This document shows positions 11,401 to 23,490 of a stretch of DNA of 64,000 bases, piece by piece. Below the pieces are notes generated by a model that saw only the letters and a list, made by a program, of their open reading frames with translations, did not search any database and was not told where the DNA came from. Origin of the DNA: Blattamonas nauphoetae (Eukaryota; Preaxostyla; Oxymonadida); NCBI GenBank assembly GCA_033064195.1, contig JARBJD010000029.1, positions 1-64,000 of the forward strand, read 5' to 3'. The position numbers and the translations under genes were made by a program. Position 1 is the first letter of the stretch. The number at the start of each line of letters is the position of its first letter.

Positions 11401-14400
11401 GTTGGAGAAGCAGAAACAGTGGGATTGATGAAATATGGAAGTTCGTACACTCTGAAAGGAAGCTGGACGGAATCAAATGGATTTCATGTTGAAGCTGGAA
11501 TCACTGTTACAATTCCTGATGCTCCTCTCATCACCTCCATCACCTGTCCAAGAGCTGTCACCACACCTTCGTTTGTTCTTACCGTGTCAGGATCTGATCT
11601 TCCATCTGGCAAGACATTCACTGTGACACTCACAACTGGCCACACATTCGAGATTTCGTTCAGCTCAGAAACAGCTGGAAGGTCAGGGGATATCGCGATT
11701 GGAGGAGCTGGAGAGGTTCAATACGGGACAGGATACACGATCAAGTCGATCATTCGAAAAGTGTCTGGGCAGGAAGATGAACTGATCCTGTTCCCATCAA
11801 CGCCATTCACAACGCCACACGGTCCGACGCTGTCGTTGATCTCGTGTGATTTCGATTTGTCAAATCCAAACTTTGTGAAAGTTGAGCTGACAACGATGAA
11901 TATGCCATCAGAAGCTTTCACGCTGACTTTGACGACGACTGCAGCACCGATTGAAATTGTTGAGCTGTCAGTGTCTTCAGCATCGATCTCGTCAGGATTG
12001 ATTGTGGTGGAAGTGTACAACAAGACTCAAACACTGAAATATGGAAGGTCATACTCAGTTTCTGGAATGAGGAGTTCATCGGTGATTGCTTTTGTTTCAG
12101 CTCCTTCCTTCTCCACTCCAGACGCACCGATCCGAGTGACCAACGCTTCTTGCTCGCTGGGAGAAGAGATACAGACATCTGCGCTTGTGACTCTGACGGA
12201 GTGAAGTTGGGAGGAACCAAAGACTTCAACGTGACGGTTCAGACGATGGTTGGGTTGACACCAAGTGGCTCTGACATTTTGTTGAAAGGGACATTCTCTG
12301 GTGACTCCTCGTTGACCTCTCACACACTCTCTGTCTTGATCTTCGGAGCGACCAATCCTCCGCTCTCATTCGGAGCGACATATGTGATCACTGAGTTCGT
12401 TGTGGATGAGAGTGTGTCAGTTGTGGATGCTGGTGTGACGTTCGATGTGCCACCTGAACCTCCTCGCATCACAGGTGTGGAATCTCGGCGACTGACGAAC
12501 GATCTGAGTAAGATGATTATAGTTTTGGAAGGTCGAGCTCTCAACTCTCGAACAGGAAAAGTGAATCTGACGGATGGAACCAAGACGTGGGAATCGTTGT
12601 CGAATGTGGTTATTGTGGACAACACGCACTGCACTGCGGATTTTGGAGTTGGAGAAGCAGAAACAGTGGGATTGATGAAATATGGAAGTTCGTACACTCT
12701 GAAAGGAATGTGGACCGAATTGATTGGATTTCATGTTGAAGATGGAATCACAGTGATTGTTCCCCTCCCACTGAAAATCACGAATATGACGTTCTCGTTC
12801 TCAAACACTCTGCACACGGGCTGCTTTGTGACGTTGACTGGAACAGGCTTGATCGTTGGGAACACACTGAATGTCACTCTGAACAACTCGCTCTCCTTCA
12901 TCGCAACTATCACCTCAGAAACGGAAGCCAAATCAGCCGAAGTTCAAATTGGATGGCCATCAACGCTCCAACACAACACACTTTACGAGATCATCTCAAT
13001 CGAAGCGATGAACGATGGACTTGCTTCGCCCACGTTGGATGATGCTGTCACCAACACGACGGGATCTCCAGTTGATCCCTTCATCATTTATTCTGATTCT
13101 GGCTCGTCATCTGACTCATCGTTGTTCTGTGGAGACTTGAACCGACCGTGTTCTTCGATTGAGGTTGGGTGGAAGATTGTGGAAGGAATGGGCGTTAAAC
13201 AAACGACAATGAAGATCATCGAATCATCAACTCTTTCGTCTTCGATCAACATCTCATCGAACAAACGTGTGATGATCACGAAATCCACTGATATTGAACC
13301 CACTCTTCGGATTCCGTCTTCATCGTCGTCAATGTCGGGAGGGGAAGGTGAAGAGGATGTTGTGCTGATTGAAGTGGAGGACTCGTTCTTGGAGATGGAG
13401 TCGCTGAATGTTGTGGTTGAATGGAGTGACTTGTCTCTGAGTCTGATTGCAGCATCGCGCTCCACAGTGGTGCTTCTGTCGGTGTCGATTGCTGGACCGA
13501 AAGAACGTCGATTGTGGAACTCAATTGATCTCGATGGAGGATTGTGTGGCTGGGAGAGTGGCTTTCTCAAGCTGGTGAATTCGACGACAACAATCACGTC
13601 GACGCAACTGAGTCATCTGTGGCAGGGAGCGATCAACATGGAAGGAGGAGACCTGACAATCGACACAAGCACGTTTCGTGACAACACTCCTCACTCTTCT
13701 TCGTTTCCCTCTCTTCGCCACAACATCCACTGCTCGGAAAGAGGAGAGATTGAGGTTGGGAGTCTGAATGGAGGTGATGGGAAGACCGACCGTCCTCATC
13801 TTTGGCTGTCGCACACCAACTGCTCGTTGAGTGGGGATGATGTGAATGTGAACGCTCCGTTCTTCATCCCGACACTCTCGTCATCGTCAACGAGCACGCT
13901 GAACAAAACAGAAAAAACATTCCATCTGTCAATCGAAGGATCGATGTTGATTCCATGCTCGCTGGTGTTGGAAGTGTTCGAGGTGACGAAAGACGGAAAG
14001 GAGGGAGTGAGCGTTCCGCACCCACTCTCTGAAGAGACTACTCAATTGTTCAATGAAACTGTGATCGAACTGTCTCTTCCGCTCTCCGCTCTCTCTTCTC
14101 TGGACGAGTCGCTGGAATGGCGAGGTCGTCTGGGATTTGGGAAAGATCAAAAGACAGCGACATCGTTTTTGATTCAGAAGAGCGCGGGAGAGAGAAGATC
14201 AGAGGCAGTGAAACAGAACATGAAGTGGTGGCTTCCTCTGGTGATCGTTGTGTGTGTGGTGATTGTGATTGTGATGGTAGTTGTACTGGTGTGCTGGCGA
14301 CGTCGACGAAATGAGAAGAACGGATCGAATGTTGAAGAAATGAAAGGAATTGAACAGCCACCAATCGAAGAAGAGAAAATGGAGATAGTGACAGACAACC

Positions 14401-15239
14401 GAATTGGAGTGATTTCTGTTCAAGAAGGCGCCTCGTCAGAATGGAATGGAGATACGAAAAGGAACTGTGCGCCAGAATCGTCGACGGACTTGGTTGATTT
14501 TGAGAATTTGGAGGAAGCGCTGCCGTGCTGTGGAGAGATGAAGACGACAGTTTATGTTTCAAAAGATCGAACGCTATACAACGCTCTTCACTCGGAGAAG
14601 CGCTGGGAGGTTCGAGTTCGACAGGCGCAGATTCAGCTTGTTCAAGGATTGAAGGGGGTGTTGAAAAAAGACCGAGACGCAGCGATTCTGCGAGCACTGA
14701 CAGCTCACAACATTCTTTTCGACTCGAAACAGAATGTGTGCTTGAAACTGAATCTCGACGCACTGCCACACTCCAATCTACCAATCTCCACTCAACAACG
14801 AGCTGACCAGCCCCGCTCTCAACAAGAACGACCTGATCCAGAACCCACTGTGGAGACGAACGAATCGAAGCAGATTGGAGCAGTGCCGACAGAGCGAGTG
14901 AACGAGGGAGTGCGTTGGTATGCGCCCGAAGTGATCTCGAACAAAGGGCACGTGAACAGTGGCCACGGGGCAGTTTTTAGTCTTGGCCTGATCTTGTGGG
15001 AAATGGAGACAGGCAGTGTGCCGTTCGGGGAGCAAGATGCAGTGAATGCATCTCGTCAGATTGTGACAGGAGTTGTGCCGAAGCTGGAACTGGTGGAGAA
15101 CGCGGAGATGCGAGAACTGATCTCGCAATGTCTGTGTCTGGAAGGGGATGAGAGGCCTGACTTGGACACGATTGAAGCCACGCTCGTGCAGATTCCTGCG
15201 GACACTTCGATTCATCCAAAAGCATTCGTGGAATCTTGA
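8479..15239 (+). CDS. beta-helix surface receptor with pseudokinase tail (gene A, frameshifted)
   Basis: Large type I membrane protein, about 2,250 residues if read through one frameshift. The N terminus is hydrophobic (SSILIIISLFFSTQC) and should be a signal peptide. Residues about 390-570 carry right-handed beta-helix turns (GGAIHFWC, GGALYV, AGGGIS). Then come tandem Ig/TIG-like modules (TTPDAP...ITDASC; PPEPPRITGVESRR). A CGDLNRPC motif starts a second helix-like part, followed by a membrane span (about 14223-14300) and RRRR. The cytoplasmic tail resembles only a kinase C-lobe: RWYAPE, VFSLGLILWEME, DERPDL. No glycine loop, VAIK lysine, HRD or DFG is seen, so it should be a pseudokinase. 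At about 12199 one base is missing relative to the same motif at 10,960 (GACGGGAATGAAG against GACGGAGTGAAG), splitting the frame at 12204. This is either a true pseudogene lesion or a sequence error. It is convergent with the related gene at 16533-21964. Confidence 0.8.
10861..12757 (+). repeat. 1,248-bp internal tandem duplication in gene A
   Basis: The Ig/TIG-like block starting at TCCGATGCACCGATCC-like sequence (10,861) recurs from about 12,109. Bases 11,073-11,450 and 12,320-12,697 are nearly identical at an offset of 1,247-1,248. The related gene on the - strand has this block once. The 1-nt loss that breaks gene A's frame lies at the start of the second copy. Confidence 0.85.
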
Positions 15240-16532
15240 CATTTGTCCCTTCACTCCCGTCAGTCGCTCTTTCACTTCATTCACGTGTTTCTTTCGCTTC
15301 TTTCAGATCTTCACTCCATCTCACAACCAACCTCGCCTCACTTTGTCAACTGCTCCTGTCGAGACCTCATCACAACAAACATGTCTGCCAAAAAAGGACA
15401 CCAGCGATGTCACCCTTTCTTCTCATTTCAAATCACATTCACTCACACACCATTCCATCTCACTCTCACTATTTGTCGACAACGCCACAACAGACTTCAC
15501 TCCATCTCGTCTCGTCTGGCGAAGTCGACACTTTTCGTGTTTTTGCTGACCATCCAGCTTCACATCCACACAACTGAAGTCACGTCGTCTCTCTTTCTTG
15601 TCGGCTGCTTCTGCTCGTCGAGTCGGAAGAGTCTCTTGATTGTCTGTCTTTCTGTTCTGTTGTCTGTTTTGTTCTTCTTCGCAGTTTTGATTGATGTCAT
15701 CCAGGACTTTCTGGAACAAATTTTGTGTTCTCTTTATTCTATCCTTCTTCCTCCATCACTTTGCTCTTGATTCACTCCTTTCTCCCCAAAAAGATGAAAA
15801 AACATTTCATATCTGGTGAAATTAAGAATGAGAGATGCATGACATGAATGATATGTGATGTTTTTGTATAGAATCAGCGATTGTAGTGGATCGCGACGTT
15901 TGGTGATTGGAACAACAAACAAGTCGGGCAAACAGAACAGTAAAAAACAGACAACGAACTAGAGCCATGCAAGATGATGAAAAGAGGACGGAGAGAAAAG
16001 AGGTGAGATGTGAGGTGAGTGATTGGACGAAATGAGTGATGTGGAGAAGTGACGAAGTGGATGGCGAACGAAAAAAAGAATCTTCAGTGACAATCAAGAA
16101 CTGCTCCTCGTTCAGAGTGACGATGGCTGTGTGAGATGAGAGAGGACAACAGCGAAGAAAGCAAACACGATCATCCAAAAAAGAACCACACAACACATCT
16201 CGAGTCAAATGTGAAGTGGAGAGTGTTGAGTGGCGTGGTGTTCATAGTGAAGGGATGTCGTGTTGGACTCTCTTTGTCCAAACTGGAATGGCTGGTCGCA
16301 ACAACAACAGTGCGACAGACGACGAACGAGCGAACGAGAAGAAAAGAAGAGGAGGGAGACAATGAAGACATCAACGAATGGGAAAGCACGCAAGAGGAGA
16401 AAAGAAGGAGAGGCGAAGGATCATGAGAGGAAGAGGAATGGTGAGAAAATGGAAAAAGAGTTGATGATGATGTGCATAAAGAAGAGAAGAGAATATCGCA
16501 TGGCTGAAAAACAATAAAAAGATGACATGAAA
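15240..16532. other. intergenic spacer between convergent receptor genes
   Basis: It holds the 3' flanks of both receptor genes. Composition is T/C-rich to about 15,780, then purine-rich. ORFs of up to 175 codons overlap on all frames and show no domain. I see no RNA gene or element. Confidence 0.4.
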
Positions 16533-19500
16533 TCACGAGCGGATGTCGGCATCGCTTGGTTTGGTGAGATGGGGTGGTAGTTGAGCGACTTTCGATTCTG
16601 CCTCACCCAACCCACTCAGCACATCTTGAAGGCTCGGACGGTCTTTCGGGTCGAACGAGAGGCATTTTATGATCAATTCCCGAATGTCAGCGTCCACAAC
16701 CAGTTTCAGGTTTGGTGTCACACCTCCCTCGTTCTGACGAGCTGCATTCGCTTCGTCCAACTCCTTCCAAGGCACTTCTTCTGTCCACACCTCCCACAGA
16801 ACCATTCCCAAGCTGAATACTAAGGCTGACACTTCATCAATCTGCTCTTCATTCATCCGAGACACTTCCGGTGCTCTCCATCGCTGGCCCTCAACTGTCT
16901 TGCTTTTCACAGAAGAGAGCCTCCCCCCGAAAAAAGACTCGTCCTGTTCGTCTCCTTTCGTCTTCTCTTGTTGACCGACATTCTGTGTTCCTTGTTCCCC
17001 ATCCTGCTGTCCTTCAGAAATCGTTGCCAGTCGAAGTTGAACCAAGTTGTTGTTCACAAGCACCCAGTGAGGAGAGAAGCGTGTTGCGATTCCATTCGTT
17101 TTGAACTGTCCCAAAATTCGAATCAGTCCCTTCGTCATCTTCCGACTCACCACTTTCTTGTCAATCACCCTCTTCTTCTCTGGTCTGTGCAGAACATCGA
17201 ACAGCGTGTCTGCCTTCGTCAAATCCACCATTTCCACTTCTCCCGACTCGCCCAACACTTCCACCAGCTGCTGATCTTTCATTGCACCTGCAAACAATGT
17301 TGACTCGGCAGAGTTCAAATGGGAATCCAGTGTTTGTTGTGTCTTGATCAGATGGTCAACACTGTTGTCAGGAATCGTTTCGTCCATTTTCTGTTCCAGT
17401 TCCATCCGAGCAACGTCTTCCTCGTCCAGTTCTTGAGGTTGCATCTCTTTTTCTGTTTTCTGGTTGTTCTGTTTTCGTCGGCGCCAGCAGATGATCACAA
17501 CGATGACAATGACAACGAGGAGGCAGACGAGGGAGACAAGGAGAGGAATCCACCATTTCATGTTCTCTCTCACTGCTTGGGCCGCTCTGTCAACTGAATT
17601 TTGCTGGATCACAAACGAGGATGTCGTTTCGTTCTCCCCATACACAAGCCGTCCACACCAGTCCAGATTTTTGTCGAATGTGGACATGGACGAGAGAGGA
17701 AGACCCATTTCGATGTGAGTTTCGTTGAATGATTCGGTTGAATCTTCAGAAAGTGCAAGTCGAACGATCTGGCCTTCCTTTCCATCTTTTCTCTCTTCAA
17801 ACACTTCCAACATCAGCGAGCATGGAACCAACGTTGTTCCTGTGATTGACAAACTGAATGCCTTTTCTGTCTTATTCAGCGTGCTCGTCGACGATGACGA
17901 GAGTGTCGGGATGAAGAACGGAGCGTTCACATTCACATCATCCCCACTCAACGAGCAGTTGGTGTGTGACAGCCAAAGATGAGGACGGTCGGTCTTCCCA
18001 TCACCTCCATTCAGACTCCCAACCTCAATCTCTCCTTCTTCCGAGCAATGGATGTTGTGGCGAAGAGAGGGAAACGAAGAAGAGTGAGGATTGTTCGAGT
18101 CGAACGAAGAAGAGTGAGGATTGTTCGAGTCGAACGAAGACGAGCGGATCGTCAGGTCTCCCCCTTCCATGTTGATCGCTCCCTGCCACAGATGACTCAG
18201 TTGCGTCGACGTGATTGTCGTCGTCGAATTCACCAGTTTGAGAAAGCCACTCTCCCAGCCACACAATCCTCCATCGAGATCAATTGAGTTCCACAATCGA
18301 CGTTCTTTCGGTCCAGCAATCGACACCGACAGAAGCACCACTGTGGAGCGCGATGCTGCAATCAGACTCAGAGACAAGTCACTCCATTCAACCACAACAT
18401 TCAGCGACTCCATCTCCAAGAACGAGTCCTCCACTTCAATCAGCACAACATCCTCTTCACCTTCCCCTCCCGACATTGACGACGATGAAGACGGAATCCG
18501 AAGAGTGGGTTCAATATCAGTGGATTTCGTGATCATCACACGTTTGTTCGATGAGATGTTGATCGAAGACGAAAGGGTTGTTGATTCGATGATCTTCATT
18601 GTCGTTTGATGAACGCCCATTCCTTCCACAATCTTCCACCCAACCTCAATCGAAGAGCACGGTCGGTTCAAGTCTCCACAGAACAACGATGAGTCAGATG
18701 ACGAGCCAGAATCAGAATAAATGATGAAGGGATCAACTGGAGATCCCGTCGTGTTGGTGACAGCATCATCCAACGTGGGCGAAGCAAGTCCATCGTTCAT
18801 CGCTTCGATTGAGATGATCTCGTAAAGTGTGTTGTGTTGGAGCGTTGATGGCCATCCAATTTGAACTTCGGCTGATTTGGCTTCCGTTTCTGAGGTGATA
18901 GTTGCGATGAAGGAGAGCGAGTTGTTCAGAGTGACATTCAGTGTGTTCCCAACGATCAAGCCTGTTCCAGTCAACGTCACAAAGCAGCCCGTGTGCAGAG
19001 TGTTTGAGAACGAGAACGTCATATTCGTGATTTTCAGTGGGAGGGGAACAATCACTGTGATTCCATCTTCAACATGAAATCCAATCAATTCTGACCACAT
19101 TCCTTTCAGAGTGTACGAACTTCCACATTTCATCAATCCCACTGTTTCTGCTTCACCAACTCCAAACTCCGCAGTGCAGTGCGTGCTGTCCACAACAACC
19201 ACATTCGACAACGATTCCCACGTCTTGGTTCCATCCGTCAGATTCACTTTTCCTGTTCGAGAGTTGAGAGCTCGACCTTCCAAAACCACAATCATCTTAC
19301 TCAGATCGTTCGTCAGTCGCCGAGATTCCACACCTGTGATGCGAGGAGGTTCAGGTGGCACATCGAACGTCACACCAGCATCCACAACTGACACACTCCC
19401 ATCAACGTCGAACTCAGTGATCACATATGTCGCTCCGAATGAGAGCGGAGGATTGGTCGCTCCGAAGATCAAGACAGAGAGTGTGTGAGAGGTCAACGAT

Positions 19501-21964
19501 GATGCACCAGAGAGTTTCCCACTCAACACGATCGGAGAACCGCTTGGTGATGATCCGTCCATCTTCCGAACTGTGATGTTGAAGTCTTTGTCTCCTCCCA
19601 ACTTCATTCCCGTCAGAGTCACGAGCGCTGATTTCTGTTTGTCTTCTTCCAGCGAGCAAGAGGCGTCTGTGATTCGGATCGGTGCGTCAGGAGTGGTGAA
19701 AGTGATCGTTTTTGTGAGGACTGCTTCTTCCTCTGACACTCCATCTGGAAGCCTCCAATACACTTGATTCACCATGTATCTCATCGACCATTCCAGTCTC
19801 TCAGGCGCTGTCAATGGATGAAGAGGTGCTCTTCCAATCAGTGTGTCTGAGCCTGAACGAGTCAGCGTGACGTTCCGTCGAAACTGTCCAAATCCAATGG
19901 GCATCCAATACTCCCCTTCATAGATTCTCACTCCACTCAACACAATCTTTATTGTGTTCGAATCTTCCAGCTCTGCCGAGACAAGAGCGTGAATTGCCGG
20001 TCGAGGGAAGGAAGCGAGTGTCCATTTGTGTTCAATGTATGTTGTGTCGATGGGAAGAACACCATTCGATCCACACGAAACAACAGCTGTTCCGACTTTC
20101 GACACGACTGTCGGTTCCCCAAACACAACATGCACGAGACGAGGAACATTCGATCCATTCAACAGCACTCCCAACGTTCCTTTGATCGCAATGTCTGTCT
20201 CGACTGTCACTGTTGCTTCACTTCCACTGAACGAGACATCCACAGACGTGATTGTGGGTGTTGAGGTGATCTGCGGAACGAGCATGCTGTCTTTCTTTTC
20301 GTCAACATCGAAAAAGACATTCGGTGAACCTGATGTGGAGTCACAGAATTGGAACGTGTCAGGTGTGACTTGGGAGTATAGAAACGCCCCCGTGCCGATG
20401 TCCCTTCCTTGTGGCTCGATTCTTGAGGAGCACCCTCTGAACTGGAGAAAGGAGAAAGACGCTGTTTCCACACTATGGAATGAGATGCCGCCACCCGAAT
20501 GATCGAAGTGCATTCGACAAACGCACAGGATGAGATTGTGACGTCTTCTGGCACAAGATACAATGCACCACCGTCCACGGAGTCCGAGAGCTCGAAGAAG
20601 CAGTGTTCGATTGTCGCTGTGATTCCGTCATGCACAGCGATGCTTCCTCCTTGGTTGGCTGCACCATAACCTTGGTAGTGAGTGCTACACTCTGTGAATG
20701 ACGAGGCAGAGACGGTGAATGGTCGCTTCTTTGTCTTTTCACACCAAAAGTGGATTGCCCCGCCGTAGGAACTTTCCGTATCGTCGGTGCATTTGCTGAA
20801 GAAGCATTGCTTGATGGTGAGAGAAGAAAACGTCCGTTTGAGGAAGATTGCAGCACCCCATTCCATCCAACCTGATGAGATGGCCATCTCGTTGAAGGTG
20901 CAGAGAGTGAAGGACACAGAAGTGACATCTGATGACACGTTGTTCAGTCGAGCTGGAGTCGAGGTGTTGGTTCGGTTTTCGAATGAGTATTCCAAGACTG
21001 TGTTTCGTTCGCGGATGCACGAGGAGAACGAGGTGTTCAGACAAACAAAATTCCCTCCCAAGTTCGGCGACATCATTCCTGTCCCGCTGTCGTGGTTCGT
21101 GCACTTCTTGACACAACTCCCAACCACTCGTTGACTCACTTCACTCCCGAACTGCTGTTCGCTTGGCGAGAAAGTAGACGACGATGAAACATTCACAAGA
21201 GTGCTTCTCAGCAGACTCGTTTCCACCGACATCCCACGGGTCAACGCATCAGCAGTGTGGAACGTGAAAAGAGGTCCAGTTCCAAGTGCAAAGTGCTGAT
21301 TCGTCATCAAAAGTCCAACACCACTAATCGAAACCCTGTCAAGTGAATCGCTGTTTGTTGTCTGATCTGTCATCACTTGTGTTCCAATGTCAATCCCACT
21401 TGGATTTCCGCAGGTTCCCACAAGTGGAAGAACCAAATTCGAGTTCGAGATGTGAGTGCTTCGAATAATCTGCATGTGGCTTCCATGTCCAGCAATATCA
21501 CCACAAACAATCAACGGTGAGCATTCCATGTTCGAAATCAGCTCGCTTTCCTCGATTCTCAAATCCGACGACGAAACCAGACAAGCTGACCATCCACTCC
21601 TTCCCACATCCAGACACCACGAGGTCATCCAAAGCGTGCTGTTCTGCACTTCCAACAAACACAGCTTCGCATTGCTTCCAACATTCAAATCATCCACAGT
21701 GTTTGTCTTCAGTTGTTGAATCGACAATTCTTGTGATTCTGCGGGAACTGATAGTCGGGACATGTTTCCACGTATCTCCAGCTTCCGAGATACTATCGGA
21801 AATGATTCTGTCGAAAACCATTCCGATTCGAACTGTATCACTGTCGGTTCAGAGTTCCAGTCATTCCAGTTTTGGTTCGATTTCTCAGCAAATACAGTTT
21901 TGAAATCCCTGCAAACAGTATCCATCGAATGAAGGAATTGGAATAGTGTGATCAAGATCATCAT
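16533..21964 (-). CDS. beta-helix surface receptor with pseudokinase tail (gene B, frameshifted)
   Basis: Paralogue of gene A in inverted orientation, about 1,810 residues. It starts at 21964 (MMILITLFQF, hydrophobic). Beta-helix turns (YGGAIHFWC, QGGSIAV, VDGGALYL) lead to Ig/TIG-like modules, the CGDLNRPC segment, a membrane span at about 17,490-17,570 (IPLLVSLVCLLVVIVIVVII) and CWRRRK. The tail has kinase C-lobe marks: RFSPHWVLVNN where HRDLKxxN should be, RWRAPE, VFSLGMVLWEV and DRPS. HRD, DFG and the N-lobe are lacking, so catalysis is unlikely. Near 20,500 one base is missing relative to gene A (between FVEC and GGGIS), shifting the frame. At about 18,085-18,160 a 33-bp unit (SSSFDSNNPHS) is tandemly repeated. 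The signalling role is inferred from architecture only. Confidence 0.8.
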
Positions 21965-22036
21965 TGTGAAATGAATGTCTCTTGAACGAAGACGGTGAGG
22001 TGATCGAGAAAAGATGAACCCTTAGTTTGTACCCAT

Positions 22037-22976
22037 GCCGAAGGTGATTGTCTGCTTTTTCTCCTTCATCATTCTCTTCTTCAATCCTAACTCTTTCACC
22101 TCTTCTCTCCTTCTTTTCGACCATTTGATCATATCTAACTTCAAATGGGTGTCGATTTCAGGAAGCAAAAGTTGTCTGTATTGGTGATCCATCAGCCGAT
22201 AAAACATCTGTCCTCATCTTCAAAGATCCAACACAGGCATCTGATACCTACACTCCCGAGGTCGCCGATAATTATGAAACCTCTATCGAGGTTGATGGCA
22301 AGACAATAACACTCCAACTGTGGGATATAGTTGATGTGTCCTTCAAATCATTCCAATTCACTTGATTTGTCCATCTCATTCCGTCTCTCCCCTATTTTCA
22401 ATTTCAACTGTCCTCAGGTTCGGATGACTACGACAGACTTCGCTCTCTCAGTTACGGAGACACCGATGTTTTCATGCTTTTCTTCTCCGTGATCAGTGAG
22501 GAATCGTTTAAAAAGATCGAAACTAAGGTTTATCTTCCACTGATTATTCCATATTCTCTTTTTCTCGTCTCAACAGTTCCATCCAGACATCTCAGAATAT
22601 TTGAATAACGCACATGCTGTGCTTGTAGGCACGCATAGCGATGCTCGCGCAAGTCCCCCTGACGGCGTCACTCTGGTCTCGAAAGAGCAGGTCTGCCCAC
22701 TTTTCCCACACGATCTCTCTCTTCATTCATTGTATCCCCTCTCTCCCTCTGTCGTCTCCCACCTCACCTCTCTTCTATTTGCTTTCTCTTCAGGCCGAGC
22801 AACTTGTGGAGAAGCTGAAGCTGTTCGGATACGTTGAGTGTTCGACGACAACAAAAGAAGGCCTCCCCGAAGTCTTTGAAACGGCGGCGAGGGCAGCTCT
22901 TCAAATCGTGTCGTCCAGAGATGCATCCGCAGGTGGTGATTGTGATAAAGAGAAGTCCGGTTGCGAGATCATGTAA
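22037..22976 (+). CDS. Rho-like small GTPase with degenerate nucleotide-binding motifs (five exons)
   Basis: Exons are 22037-22045, 22162-22329, 22418-22527, 22577-22690 and 22794-22976. Introns 1, 3 and 4 have clean GT...CAG ends and join in frame. The order of motifs is that of Rho/Rac proteins: P-loop GDPSADKTS, switch I region TYTPEVADNYETSIEVDGK, LQLWD, then DDYDRLRSLSYGDTDV (the Rho DYDRLRPLSYPxTDV signature), VGTHSD for the base-binding TKxD, CSTTTKEG for CSALTQ, and a C-terminal CEIM prenylation box ending in TAA. Departures from family: the last Gly of GxxxxGK is D, the switch I Thr is E, and the DTAGQ Gln region reads around GSDD. These suggest altered or lost GTP hydrolysis or binding, as in atypical Rho proteins. 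The exon 2/3 junction does not join in frame at the GT I chose (22330), so that boundary needs checking. Confidence 0.8.
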
Positions 22977-23490
22977 CTCCACGTCGCCTCCCTTTTTGTT
23001 GATTTTCCGTGTAAGAATCTGTCCACACATCGACCTTTCATTTTTCTATCTTTCACACATGTCCACCATTCTTCTCTCCTTTTGTTCTTTGAGTTCTCAA
23101 CCAAAATGGTTGATCCCTCCCATCACTCCCTGTTTCCGTCAATTGTTTGATGCAAACACACAGAAAATGGTGAGACAGATGCCATGCTGGCTAACAGAAC
23201 GTATTAATGGACACAGCGAGAAGAAAACAAGAAACGAAGAAAACAAGTCGCTGAGTCGTTTTGGGGGGACCGCAATTGAAGAAGGATCACCCGCCATCCG
23301 AAAAAGAAACAAGAACGAACACGAAGGCGACCAGAAGCATCTCCGACGGCATCTGGAGAGGATTGAACAAGAAGGGACGTTGGGGAAGGGGACGAATTTG
23401 GGACGATCTGACATTCCCCTAACAATCAAAGAATGTGGGAAGCGAGACATATCCCGACATTTGAATGTGATTCGGCAGTTGTTCGGGAGA
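22977..23490. other. spacer, nothing recognised
   Basis: T-rich to 23,110 (3' flank of the GTPase), then a purine-rich stretch whose frames on both strands show no domain. Confidence 0.4.
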
